Assembly (NCBI GenBank): GCA_036244855.1
Contig: BQKZ01009686.1
Coordinates: 6,158 to 20,688 of the forward strand
Reading direction: 5' to 3'
DNA: 14,531 nt
Origin: Temnopleurus reevesii
Taxonomy: Eukaryota > Echinodermata > Echinoidea > Temnopleuroida > Temnopleuridae
The translations under genes were made by a program, and so were the position numbers. Every line of letters begins with the position of its first letter. Positions within the stretch are counted from its first letter, which is position 1. Below the pieces are notes generated by a model that was not told the DNA's origin, did not search any database, and worked only from the letters and a program-made list of their open reading frames with translations. Below are positions 7,640 to 14,531 of the stretch, piece by piece.

Positions 7640-7781
7640 CTAGTTCTGGCAAAGATGTTGTCTTCCTAGACAGGCAGTCAGACAGAGATGTTTAGACTGT
7701 GGATTGAGAGGAATACCAATCTGTACAATCCAGTACCTCCTCTCTTGCAAGTACTGACAGCTTGAAGAATTTACGCTATTG
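7640..7781 (+). pseudogene. PIF/Harbinger transposase, N-terminal exon remnant
   Basis: One frame gives VFLDRQSDRDV before TAG. One base over, from 7691, it continues FRLWIERNTNLYNPVPPLLQ and VLTA, then TGA (7763-7765), then RIYAIG. This matches the start of PIF/Harbinger nucleases, which have a FLD..SD.E...R(F/Y)R segment and, later, LLxVLxALRFYAxG. The stretch between those motifs is shorter than usual, so an internal deletion is likely. The exon ends at a textbook donor, G|GTAAGT at 7782. One frameshift and a stop in place of the usual leucine make it inactive. The family product would be a nuclear DDE endonuclease working with a separate Myb/SANT-like partner. Confidence 0.75.
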
Positions 7782-7947
7782 GTAAGTTTTCTCATATTTT
7801 TGAATAGCAATGTTGTTCATAGTACTCTGCTTTAATGATATCAAAATGATATATTGAAATGAGTTCCGGTTGTATACTGCAGAATAATGATGAAAAAAAA
7901 GAACAAACATATTTTCCTCATATATTTCACCTAATGAAATAGTAGTA

Positions 7948-8129
7948 CAGTAGAAACTTCTTTTTAAAGAGATCTGATATAACAAAATACCTGATATAAA
8001 GAGGTAAACAATCTGGTTCCAGCTCTTTATAACTTATTGTTTTCTAACTCTGATATAAATTAAGAGATAACTGCTATAGCAAGGTATTTTTGATGGTACC
8101 AAGTACCTCTTTATACTGAGTTTCCACTG
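7948..8129. mobile_element. 182-bp TA-flanked MITE (Tc1/mariner type)
   Basis: The left end CAGTAGAAACTTCTTTTTAAAGAG and the right end CTTTATACTGAGTTTCCACTG are inverted relatives, and each is flanked directly by TA (7946-7947 and 8130-8131). TA duplication with CAGTGGAAAC-type ends is characteristic of non-autonomous Tc1/mariner-superfamily elements. The interior is AT-rich, with CTCTTTATAACTT and CTGATATAA motifs shared with the elements at 11436-12232. It sits inside the inferred first intron of the Harbinger remnant. Confidence 0.85.
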
Positions 8130-8131
8130 TA

Positions 8132-8866
8132 CTTACAATAATGAAGTAAAAAAAAAAAGAGCTTGAGGAGCTGTCAATCCTAGCAGAATCTTAATCATAA
8201 GAGGTTAAATCTAGAGATGCAATTATGATAACGATTCTACTAGGTTGGAAAGCTCAAGCCCTTTCTTACTTTATTTTAATCCACAGCTCACCATTATCGC
8301 CGGATAAGCAGTTTCAGAAGTTCTCTTTATTTATTTAATAAAAATAATGCAGTTTATAAAGCACATGAATCCACACTTTGCAGTATTACCCAGGCCTTAG
8401 CCCAGCGTACACCCGCGCACTTGGCATTTCAAGGAATGAATATTCCTACCACGTACACATTCACCCCACCTGGGTTGAGTGCATCACAATATTGATGAAT
8501 TTCTTGCTGAAAGAAACTAATACAATGGGTGGGATTCAAATGTACACATACAACCCTCTGGTTGAAAGGTGGAGTCAAAACCACTACACCAAGGTGCCTC
8601 CACTGGATGGAGGATAATTTAAAACTATTCCAGCAAGTGTAACATAATTATTTGTTGCCTTGCTTCTGTAAATATTTGTATTTTAGTGTTTGATTTAACC
8701 CTAAAATACTGGAATAACTAGAAAAACTAAGATGAATATACAGTTTATTTAAAGAAGGTGTATGAAAATGAAGGGAAGAGATTTATAGATGCACATGCTT
8801 GGATGAGAATGTCCACCTTTTGTGTGGGATAAATGTGTGATCAATATTTGACTCTTTTTATTTCCA
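8132..8866. other. Probable intron or gap of the Harbinger remnant
   Basis: No Harbinger motif is recognisable between the two conserved exons here. An open frame of 79 codons (8378-8614) encodes HIHPTWVECITILMNFLLKE and MYTYNPLVERW. It matches no family I know and lacks splice support. The rest is AT-rich. Confidence 0.35.
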
Positions 8867-8934
8867 GGTATTTTACAACTGATGCTGGCAGATTAGATTG
8901 GTCTTTCTCAATCAGCGCTTTCTTGAATCATTGA

Positions 8935-9081
8935 AGAGGTTTCAACGGGTATAGCACACCTGAGGAGTTGCTTTGTATGGACGTATGGAGGAATCAACAG
9001 GATTTTAATGATTATTTTCGGGCGATTGATGGCACACACCTCCCCATCAGAAGCCCTGTTGGAGACAACATCAATGTGCAA
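8935..9081 (+). pseudogene. PIF/Harbinger transposase, catalytic exon remnant
   Basis: Forty-nine open codons read FNGYSTPEELLCMDVWRN..., then QDFNDYFRAIDGTHLPIRSP, VGD and NINVQ, and meet a GTAAGT donor at 9082. (A/V)IDGTH(I/L)PI with a basic/Pro continuation is the signature of the first catalytic aspartate of PIF/Harbinger transposases (codon 9028-9030). INVQ is the strand that closes this motif before the second aspartate. The usual 15-20 residues between P and INVQ (the ..N.KG.HS.. part) are reduced to a few, so there is a small deletion. The upstream stop TGA (8932-8934) and the missing helix-rich middle domain show that it is a fragment. Confidence 0.85.
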
Positions 9082-9258
9082 GTAAGTATGCTTAGAACAT
9101 ACAGATGTTTTGCAATCTCATTATAGCAGACAAGAATGATTCCACTCTGTTTTGATGAAAGATAAATCTAAAAAAACAAGAAATCTGCTATAAATGTTAA
9201 AAAGGACCAATCAGAAATAACTTAATGCTGTGGCCGTCACTGAATATAAAAACTTCCC

Positions 9259-9333
9259 AAAAAAGTGATATGATTTCCCCCTTGATTCATTTTAACTTTA
9301 AAAAAAAGTGATATGATTTCCCCCTTGATTCAT
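9259..9333. repeat. 43-bp tandem duplication
   Basis: AAAAAAGTGATATGATTTCC plus CCCTTGATTCAT occurs at 9259-9290 and again at 9302-9333, with no mismatch in the 32-bp core. A recent local duplication in AT-rich intronic or intergenic DNA. Confidence 0.95.
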
Positions 9334-9658
9334 ATAAACAGTGCAAAGTGTAAAAAGCAAGTCGTAAACGTTCTTCTTTGCTTCTCCGTAGCAAATGTAT
9401 TACAACATGTACTAGAAATAGCAAATATCTCACTCTGAGACTGAGAGGGCTTTCAGGCTGCAATTTTAAAAATTATTACATGAGTTGTTTTTTTATATCA
9501 GTGCCCTTTATAACGAGGTCAGAATACACTTACTTGTGATAATGAAGTATGTTTGTATTTGTTGTTTTTGTATCGTATTTTGATAACGGTGAAAGTGCTG
9601 ATTAATGATAGTACATATGTTTATACATTGGTTCTGTTCTTTTCTTTGTTTTTAACAG
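9334..9658. other. No gene; fragment resembling MITE interior
   Basis: Only a short TTATATCAG...CCCTTTATAACGAGGTC stretch (about 9495-9521) recalls the TA-flanked elements at 11436-12232. No terminal inverted repeats can be defined. The end (TTTCTTTGTTTTTAACAG, 9641-9658) looks like a polypyrimidine tract and acceptor for the exon that follows. Confidence 0.5.
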
Positions 9659-9816
9659 CTACCCCTGTCTACCATATCTGATGATGCCCCTTTTTAAGAC
9701 CAGAGGGAAGACCACAGCAACGCTATTCAGCTGACAAGAAGGGACGGTGCATCATTGGGAGCATGTTGGGCATGGTCAAGCAAAACTTTCTGTGGCTTAA
9801 TGAGTGTCCAACTTGA
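9659..9816 (+). pseudogene. PIF/Harbinger transposase, C-terminal exon remnant
   Basis: After an AACAG acceptor-like site the frame from 9660 encodes YPCLPYLMMPLF and stops at 9732-9734. One base over, RYSADKKGRCIIGSMLGMVK and QNFLWLN run on to TGA 9814-9816. These match, in order, the GDSGYPLLPWLLTP block and the RYN.AH..TR..IE..FG..K.RF.CL block at the C-terminal end of PIF/Harbinger nucleases. The glutamate expected in the IE position is G here (CIIGSMLG), so the third catalytic residue is lost. The block with the second aspartate is not seen between this and the previous exon. With the exons at 7640 and 8935 it outlines one dead copy of about 2.2 kb with introns. Confidence 0.75.
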
Positions 9817-9894
9817 TACTGTTTTGTTCTTTAGAACATATCTCTGGAAAGAAGAGAAATTGATCTTGCTGGTCCGGACCCAGTAGCTATCGGA

Positions 9895-10094
9895 GGCATT
9901 AAGGGTTAAGTGAATGGGTACCTGGCGGGAATGTTCATCCCTTGAAATGCTTGAGCGCTAGTGGAGACGAGCTAAAGCCAGGGTAATAATATTGCAATAT
10001 TGCAAAGCACTGTGAGCACTTTGCAGTAGAGTGAATATGTGCACTATATAAATAGCATAATTTTATTATCATCATTATTATTATTATCATCATA
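9895..10094 (+). mobile_element. SINE-like element, 3' portion with ATT/ATC tail
   Basis: GGCATTAAGGGTTAAGTGAATGGG, GGTAATAATATTGCAATATTGCAAAGCACTGTGAGCACTTTG and GTGCACTATATAAATAGCA are followed by a trinucleotide (ATT/ATC) tail at 10058-10093. The style of an AGCACTTTGAG segment, then GCGCTATATAAAT, then (ATT)n is that of SINE 3' ends in several marine animals. No convincing tRNA-type A and B boxes are visible upstream, so the 5' part is missing or diverged. Confidence 0.6.
10058..10093. repeat. ATT/ATC trinucleotide tract
   Basis: The imperfect trinucleotide run TTATTATCATCATTATTATT followed by ATTATCATCAT forms the tail of the SINE-like element. Such tails arise as the element's own 3' end. 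Confidence 0.9.
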
Positions 10095-10407
10095 ATGGGC
10101 ACAGACAAGATGCAGTGACGGGTCAACTCAGATGTCAAATTATCATTGGTAATCACTTTCAATAGATGTACTTTCTGTTTGACTATTGAAATTGATGGGC
10201 AATTACCAACTGATGTCATCGTTGATGTTGTCCATTCCTTGCAAATCGCTTGCAGATGTTTATTACGTGGGATTAATATTTTCAAGCAAATAAACATTGA
10301 AATTTAATCAGTAAATGTGTATGATTACACCATTATCTCTCTCATAATTATACTACACTATACCTAAAAATATTCCCATATGACTCTTTGACTAGACCGC
10401 TAGACCA

Positions 10408-10451
10408 GGGGGGGGGGGGGGGGCCCTGATCCACCACCCCCCCCCCCCCCC
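10408..10451. repeat. G16 / C15 inverted homopolymer pair
   Basis: Sixteen G (10408-10423) and fifteen C (10437-10451) are separated by only 13 nt (CCCTGATCCACCA). The strand can fold into a G:C stem of up to 15 bp, and each run alone could form G-quadruplex or i-motif structures. Run lengths are uncertain, since homopolymers of this size are error-prone to sequence. Confidence 0.95.
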
Positions 10452-11435
10452 TATGATTATTTTGCTGCGTGAAAATTTGTCATCACATGACTGGCTGACT
10501 TTTTTATTTCAACTCCCCCATAAACTTTTACAACTGTTTTTCACACTAATCATACATATCATATGACATTAGTATTACGCACCATTTTGTCCACTAATTT
10601 CAGCCTCAAAACTGCTCATAAACGTGAATTTGTGTACACAAAGTCAGTGCAAATTGTGATTTTTCAATTAATTTATTCAAAGGAAAATGGTCTTAAAAGT
10701 TGCGGGAGACTTGAAAGAAAAAAGTAAGGAAGCCGCAAGATCGGAATGTTTCTCGTAGCAAAATTATCATGAAATATGTTAGAGGGGTAGTGGTCTCAAA
10801 GGTCCCTTTATTAGTGGGACTGACCTGTTTAGAAAGACTGATTCCTTGCTGGAACTCCTCTTCCTTGTGCAGCTCCATGCACGATGAGCAAAGGGATAAA
10901 AGCTTTTGGGCAAAGTAAACAATTTAATTCAAGCATTACAACAGCAATATACACACAAAAGAAAATCCCCCTCTCTTCTTCTGCTGAAATATGTCATAAC
11001 AGGAGTTCCGCAATGAATAGTGAGGGTACTATCTGTTTTGTATCAAGCCATTGTGAATGCCCCATCTGCTCATAGTGATGTGGTCATTCCTAAGAGTCAA
11101 TAATCTCAGTAAACATGGATTTAATGCTGCCATCAAATTCATCTACCTCTCATAATGTCTCCTCATTTTTACATAGTAATGGATGTGTAATGCAGTATAA
11201 ACTTGAATATATATGTATTAAATGTCAACCAAGATGTATTATTTGAATGAAGATTCAAAACAGTACGTCATATGTAATTGTTTGCATGACTATTGAAATA
11301 AATGTGACACATCTAGATCCTATTCTCTCTTGGATTTGTTACTTTATTTATATTTCCTTTGAGCAGTCCAGGTTAAACAGATTTGATTTGAAATATCAAT
11401 TACATGTTTTCAAAAAGAAATTTTATTTAGAAATA
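10452..11435. other. No supported gene
   Basis: AT-rich DNA with short frames (for example a 63-codon one at 10884-11072) that show no domain, splice context or repeat relation. A weak palindromic or coding meaning cannot be argued for any part. Confidence 0.45.
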
Positions 11436-11602
11436 CAGTTCAACCTCATTATAAAGAGCACTGTTAGAACAAGATCTTGTTATAACAAGGTAGTTTTCCT
11501 GGTCCTATCTCTTTGTATTTTTTTTTTTTTTTGGCCCTGATATAAAAATAGAAAGGATTCTTTCTCTGGTCACAAGGACCATGTTATAAAAAGGTTTGAC
11601 TG
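11436..11602. mobile_element. 167-bp TA-flanked MITE
   Basis: The ends CAGTTCAACCTCATTATAAAG and TTATAAAAAGGTTTGACTG are inverted relatives, flanked by TA on both sides (11434-11435 and 11603-11604). The interior has GTTATAACAAGG and a T15-like run (11518-11532). It belongs to the same broad style as 7948-8129 but with the CAGTTCAACCTC end type. Confidence 0.8.
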
Positions 11603-11664
11603 TATAAGTTTCCACATGAATGTCAGTTTCTGAAATCTTTCAGCTCCAAGTGGGAAACCTATTA

Positions 11665-11840
11665 CAGTGAAACCTCTTTATAACGAGGTCCTTGGGACCA
11701 TGAAAATTACCTCGTTATATCAGGTTCCTCACTATATCAGGGTAAAAAACAAAGAGCTATAAAGAGCCGTGAACAAAAAAATCACCTTGTTATAACAGGT
11801 ATCTCGCAATATCCGACATCTTTATAACAAGGTTCCACTA
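11665..11840. mobile_element. 176-bp TA-flanked MITE
   Basis: The left end CAGTGAAACCTCTTTATAAC and the right end CTTTATAACAAGGTTCCACTA are inverted relatives next to TA. The interior carries alternating CTCGTTATATCAGG and CACCTTGTTATAACAGG motifs, which are multiple subterminal copies of the same word. It lies only 62 bp after the previous element. Confidence 0.85.
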
Positions 11841-11842
11841 TA

Positions 11843-11994
11843 TAGTATACTTTGGTCGAACTTGCATAAGTCAAATACTCGCCTAATTGAAAAGGCCTTC
11901 CAAGTCATCTTTCTTGTATTTGATAGTTATTACCCCTTACAAATTGAATTTTCTCAAAGCTATTACTTGTTCGACTTAGGCAAAGTTGACTGTA
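11843..11994. mobile_element. Degenerate MITE of a second end type
   Basis: GGTCGAACTTGCATAAGTCAAA near the left matches, inverted and with mismatches, TTCGACTTAGGCAAAGTTGACTG near the right, next to TA (11995-11996). The left terminus is eroded (TATACTTTGG in place of a CAGT end) and abuts the preceding element. The 85-codon open frame starting at 11862 lies over this and is not a gene. Confidence 0.55.
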
Positions 11995-12110
11995 CTTGTA
12001 CCAGCTGCTACAACACCATCAACGCTCTCATTAATCACATCATCATGTGTGTAGCATCACAAAACATCTTTCAATGTAAAGTCATCAACACCATCAAAAT
12101 TACCTTGTTA

Positions 12111-12232
12111 CAGCAGTAATCTCTTTATAGCAGAGTTAAAAAAAACCAATAAATTATTAAGAGCTGGGACCAGATTTGTTATCTCTTTATATCAGACACG
12201 TTATATCATCTCTTTATAATGAGTTTCCACTG
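12111..12232. mobile_element. 122-bp MITE of the CAGTGGAAAC type, eroded
   Basis: The left end CAGCAGTAATCTCTTTATAGC (after TA) and the right end CTCTTTATAATGAGTTTCCACTG are inverted relatives. The right TA is replaced by TG. The interior CTTTATATCAGACACGTTATATC repeats the family word. Shorter than its relatives, so probably internally deleted. Confidence 0.7.
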
Positions 12233-12410
12233 TGCCATGTAACTATGGTCACTAGCAAGAAACATGCATTATAAATTTGAATCTACAATGTAATAGTAAA
12301 CCGGCCTATTCTTATCCTTGAAAATTCTTATTCGCATCATCTATAGTAATATTTCGACCATCGTTCTCTCGCCCAAACTGAAATCTCTGACTTAGTCAGT
12401 CCTCAATATA

Positions 12411-12556
12411 CAGTCAAACCTGTCTACAAAGGCCATCCCAACAGAAACAGAAAAAGTGGCCACTGTAGACAGGTGGCCTCTATAGACAGGTTCTATAACA
12501 TGCATTTTCACCTGGAGGGAATCAGTTTAAGTGGCCACTACAGACAGGTTTGACTG
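12411..12556. mobile_element. 146-bp TA-flanked MITE, CAGTCAAACCTGTCTA type
   Basis: The ends CAGTCAAACCTGTCTACAAAG and CACTACAGACAGGTTTGACTG are nearly perfect inverted repeats with TA on each side (12409-12410 and 12557-12558). The interior has a further copy of the same words (GTGGCCACTGTAGACAGGTGGCCTCTATAGACAGG), so the element contains more than one pair of inverted motifs. It is the best-preserved of the cluster. Confidence 0.9.
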
Positions 12557-13206
12557 TACCATTAAACTATCATAACCACTTTTCCTCTCCTCATTAAAAT
12601 GTACTTTAGATCGACCAACCTGATTGATAACTTCTTCAACATGATCTTAAGTTCAAAGAACTTTATTGTTTAAAAACTCTTGATACGGTGTTTGTATGCA
12701 TAATAATTTTTGTTCATATGACATGGAATGGTCTTGAACATAGATTTGAGAACAGTAATAGCATATATCACAATTATTTCTTATCTCATGTAATCTTTGA
12801 TTGGACCCATATCAACTTCAGATTCACGTTCAGAATGGTAATAAGTAGAAACATCTCTGAATGTGATTAATGACTCTGATCAATGACTCCTCCACATATA
12901 CCAATGCTATACCATACCAGACAATCATTATACATGTACTTTGATACAATTGAGTGGTTACCATGTTAACATTTTTGTCACACTGATACAGCAACAGGGA
13001 GTAATTTTAGTTTTCACTCTTGATTAGCAATTTTAGACCGTTCGGAATAATATCAAACAAATAACTGTATACATCTATGTGAAAAAGTAGCCATACAAAT
13101 CATCTTTTAATTTTATGTATCAATCATGCTGAAATGCATAGCACATTGTGATGTGATACCTTAAAAATTATTCCCTGCAGTAGTGACCAGCATTGCTCCA
13201 TATATT
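12557..13206. other. No supported gene
   Basis: AT-rich, stop-rich sequence with a 60-codon frame (12688-12867) that has no recognisable content. No repeat or terminal inverted repeat found. Confidence 0.45.
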
Positions 13207-13216
13207 GATGATTATA

Positions 13217-13368
13217 TATATAAAAGACGAGACGAGAAGTGTGCATTAATGCCAATAATATTTATTTAATTTAAAAGTCCCAAATTTTCGGGGGCAACCT
13301 GCCCTCTTATTTAAATTAAATAAATATTATTGGCATTAATGCACACTTCTCGTCTCGTCTTTTATATA
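13217..13368. repeat. Perfect hairpin: 59-bp arms, 34-nt loop
   Basis: Arm 13217-13275 (TATATAAAAGACGAGACGAG...) is the exact reverse complement of 13310-13368, with no mismatch or indel. The loop (13276-13309) contains a small nested stem, GGGCA-ACC-TGCCC. GATGATTATATATATA is found at 13207-13222, overlapping the left arm, and again at 13406-13421, 37 bp past the right arm. A transcript from either strand would form a long perfect double-stranded stem suited to small-RNA processing. It could also be a foldback element, or a palindrome made by template switching or by an assembly or library artefact. Confidence 0.97.
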
Positions 13369-13408
13369 CCAATCCGTGCCAATACGTGAACTAATAATAT
13401 GTTTGGAT

Positions 13409-13430
13409 GATTATATATATATATATATAG
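13409..13430. repeat. (TA)n dinucleotide run
   Basis: About ten TA units follow GATGAT. The same GATGAT-plus-TA start occurs at the left edge of the preceding hairpin, so this may be the ancestral site of which the hairpin carries a copy. Confidence 0.9.
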
Positions 13431-14398
13431 TAGATAAGAGCTAAACATTACTAACTGTATTGAGTACTACTGGAGTTGTGTAATATTGTGGTTACCAAGG
13501 GATATAAGATGCATTTTTTCACATTTAATAGCATCATAACTTACCAATTTCATATTTCATCAGTACAATACTGAAGGAGAGGTTCATGCACTAAGACTTT
13601 TCAGAAAAACATGTGGTCACCGTGGAGATATATCTTTTGGGAATGAAAAATAGATCCATTGCATAACTATGCAACGTCTGATGGATTAAGACAAGACGAG
13701 AAGGATATGCTGGATCGCTGCGGCACCAGATGGAAAAAATTCATGTGGCCTGAATGAAGACACCGTAGCCGCGTAGGTGTGTGGGGCTTGGGTTAGATAA
13801 CATCTTCTCTGTCTCTTCTGTAAAAAAAATATATAGAAGGACTTATTATTATTCCTATATCTAAAATTCTACATGCTGAAGTCCAATAAACAATTACTTT
13901 TCCTTGTGGGCCTATAAATGAATTACTTAAAGGAAATGAAGCAACCTATTCTAGCACACAACCGTGTACGATTATTGATATCCATTTCCAAAATATTTTT
14001 CCTTTCATTAAATCCAACTTGAGGTATGATTGTGTGATGGAGGAATTTATCTCTTTCAAAAAATGATTAACGCCTATACACCCATTGATTTTGTATTGGA
14101 ATAGGCTTAAAAGAACATACAGTATATAGCATTAAAAAAATGAGACATAAAGACTGCATAGTAAAATTAATTGTACAATTGTGTGATGAAATTGACTTAA
14201 ATTTCTCCTAAATACAATTTACAAAAATTAATAAACACCCATGAAGTGCTAATTCATCAATTAAAATTCACAGGGATCTGATAGTGATACTGATAGTACT
14301 ATTTATCAAAAAAATATCATTTATGAAATCTCTGCACAGCACAGATAAGTTCCACCATTCTTTCTTGTTATTAACTAGTTTCTGATACACAAAGAAGT
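13431..14398. other. No supported gene; possible 3' flank of a minus-strand gene
   Basis: AT-rich sequence. A plus-strand frame at 13562-13651 after a CATCAG acceptor-like site (YNTEGEVHALRLFRKTCGH...) and one just after it (RQDEKDMLDRCGTRWKKFMW, 13687-13755) are short and unsupported by donors or family motifs. If the frame at 14402-14524 is a terminal exon, this stretch would be its 3' untranslated region or downstream DNA. Confidence 0.35.
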
Positions 14399-14524
14399 TC
14401 ATAAGCCAATGAAATTCATTACGAACCCGTGCAGAGAAATCTGAAGCACAGCCATGATGAGGCCAATACCGTTCAGCCCGATGATCTCCACTGATTTTCC
14501 GCTAAATCCACTGCCCGTTCGTGC
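14399..14524 (-). CDS. Possible terminal exon encoding one membrane segment (partial)
   Basis: On the minus strand 41 codons are open between TGA (14525-14527) and TGA (14399-14401). They encode SGFSGKSVEIIGLNGIGLIM followed by AVLQISLHGFVMNFIGL. A run of about 20 uncharged, Gly/Ile/Leu-rich residues after KSVE looks like a transmembrane helix. The glycine-rich spacing faintly recalls the last membrane segment of tetraspanins, but no cysteine-rich loop is in view, so I do not name it. Base composition is more GC-rich than the surroundings, which favours coding. The upstream part would lie beyond the window. An AG at the start (TCTGAG) could be an acceptor, but its pyrimidine tract is not visible. 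Confidence 0.3.
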   Translation of the reverse strand, partial: ARTGSGFSGKSVEIIGLNGIGLIMAVLQISLHGFVMNFIGL

Positions 14525-14531
14525 TCAGAGT

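Noticed and set aside
8378..8617. 79-codon forward frame (MQYYPGLSPAYTRALGIS...)
   Set aside because: Protein-like composition, but no known domain, no splice support, and it sits between two Harbinger blocks to which it shows no relation.
9121..9193. 10-bp inverted repeat TTATAGCAGA / TCTGCTATAA with a 53-nt gap
   Set aside because: Short and AT-rich, with no flanking duplication; expected by chance in a window of this size and composition.
9495..9525. Isolated CCCTTTATAACGAGGTC resembling MITE interiors
   Set aside because: No terminal inverted repeats or TA flanks can be defined, so it is not listed as an element of its own.
9935..10297. 120-codon minus-strand frame, the longest on that strand
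   Set aside because: It runs antisense through the SINE-like element and its ATT tail (the Ile/Met-rich part) and has no domain.
11862..12119. 85-codon forward frame
   Set aside because: Its first half lies over a degenerate MITE, and nothing protein-like is conserved.
13562..13755. Two short forward frames (YNTEGEVHALRLFRKTCGH and RQDEKDMLDRCGTRWKKFMW) after an acceptor-like CATCAG
   Set aside because: Coding-like composition, but no donor, frame continuity or family match.

Overview
This window reads as nuclear DNA of a marine invertebrate, most probably an echinoderm (a sea urchin is my best guess) or another deuterostome. It is AT-rich. The open frames are short and broken, several are bounded by GT..AG splice-like signals, and there is no dense or operon-like gene packing. 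Small TA-flanked elements with ends like CAGTGGAAACCTC and CAGTCAAACCTGTCTA, a GGAC-microsatellite element and a SINE-like tail are of kinds I associate with such genomes. The species assignment is an inference from repeat style, not from a database match.

Layout. 1-250: right part of a microsatellite-bearing mobile element, cut by the window edge, ending in a GC-rich hairpin. 300-917: wreck of a DDE_1 (pogo/jerky-like) transposase followed by a Cys/His-rich, zinc-binding-like exon. 1019-2410: a decayed array of ~210-bp units encoding a Myb/SANT-like (NAIF1/FSBP-style) helix-rich segment, interleaved with copies of its downstream partner segment. 2117-3235: the last array copy runs into a well-preserved exon end, across a phase-matched 121-bp intron, into a C2H2 zinc-finger exon and then a Lys/Glu-rich stretch. 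3181-3630: fifteen 30-bp repeats encoding an acidic decapeptide, in which one Glu codon has become TAG in eight copies. 3631-4261: decayed downstream coding remnants. I read 300-4261 as the relic of one or two transposon-related or transposon-derived genes; joining all of it into one gene is inference.

4262-6500: AT-rich DNA with a perfect 38-bp-arm palindrome (4915-5046) flanked by direct repeats and a 150-bp terminal-inverted-repeat element (5717-5866). 6502-6716: an internally repeated element starting GGCCCGTATTCAC. 7630-9816: three separated, damaged exons of a PIF/Harbinger transposase, with a small TA-flanked element (7948-8129) in the first intron. 9895-10094: SINE-like 3' segment ending in an ATT/ATC tail. 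10408-10451: a G16/C15 hairpin-like tract. 11436-12556: five short terminal-inverted-repeat elements packed into 1.1 kb. 13217-13368: a perfect hairpin with 59-bp arms and a 34-nt loop. 14402-14524: a possible terminal exon on the minus strand encoding one membrane segment, cut by the right edge.

No intact protein-coding gene is demonstrable. I see no tRNA, rRNA, CRISPR array or bacterial-type regulatory element. The most unusual structures are the two perfect palindromes that share a direct-repeat layout, the TAG/GAG-toggling decapeptide array, and the amplified Myb/SANT-like exon array next to a zinc-finger gene relic. I see no evidence for a functioning, previously undescribed system.
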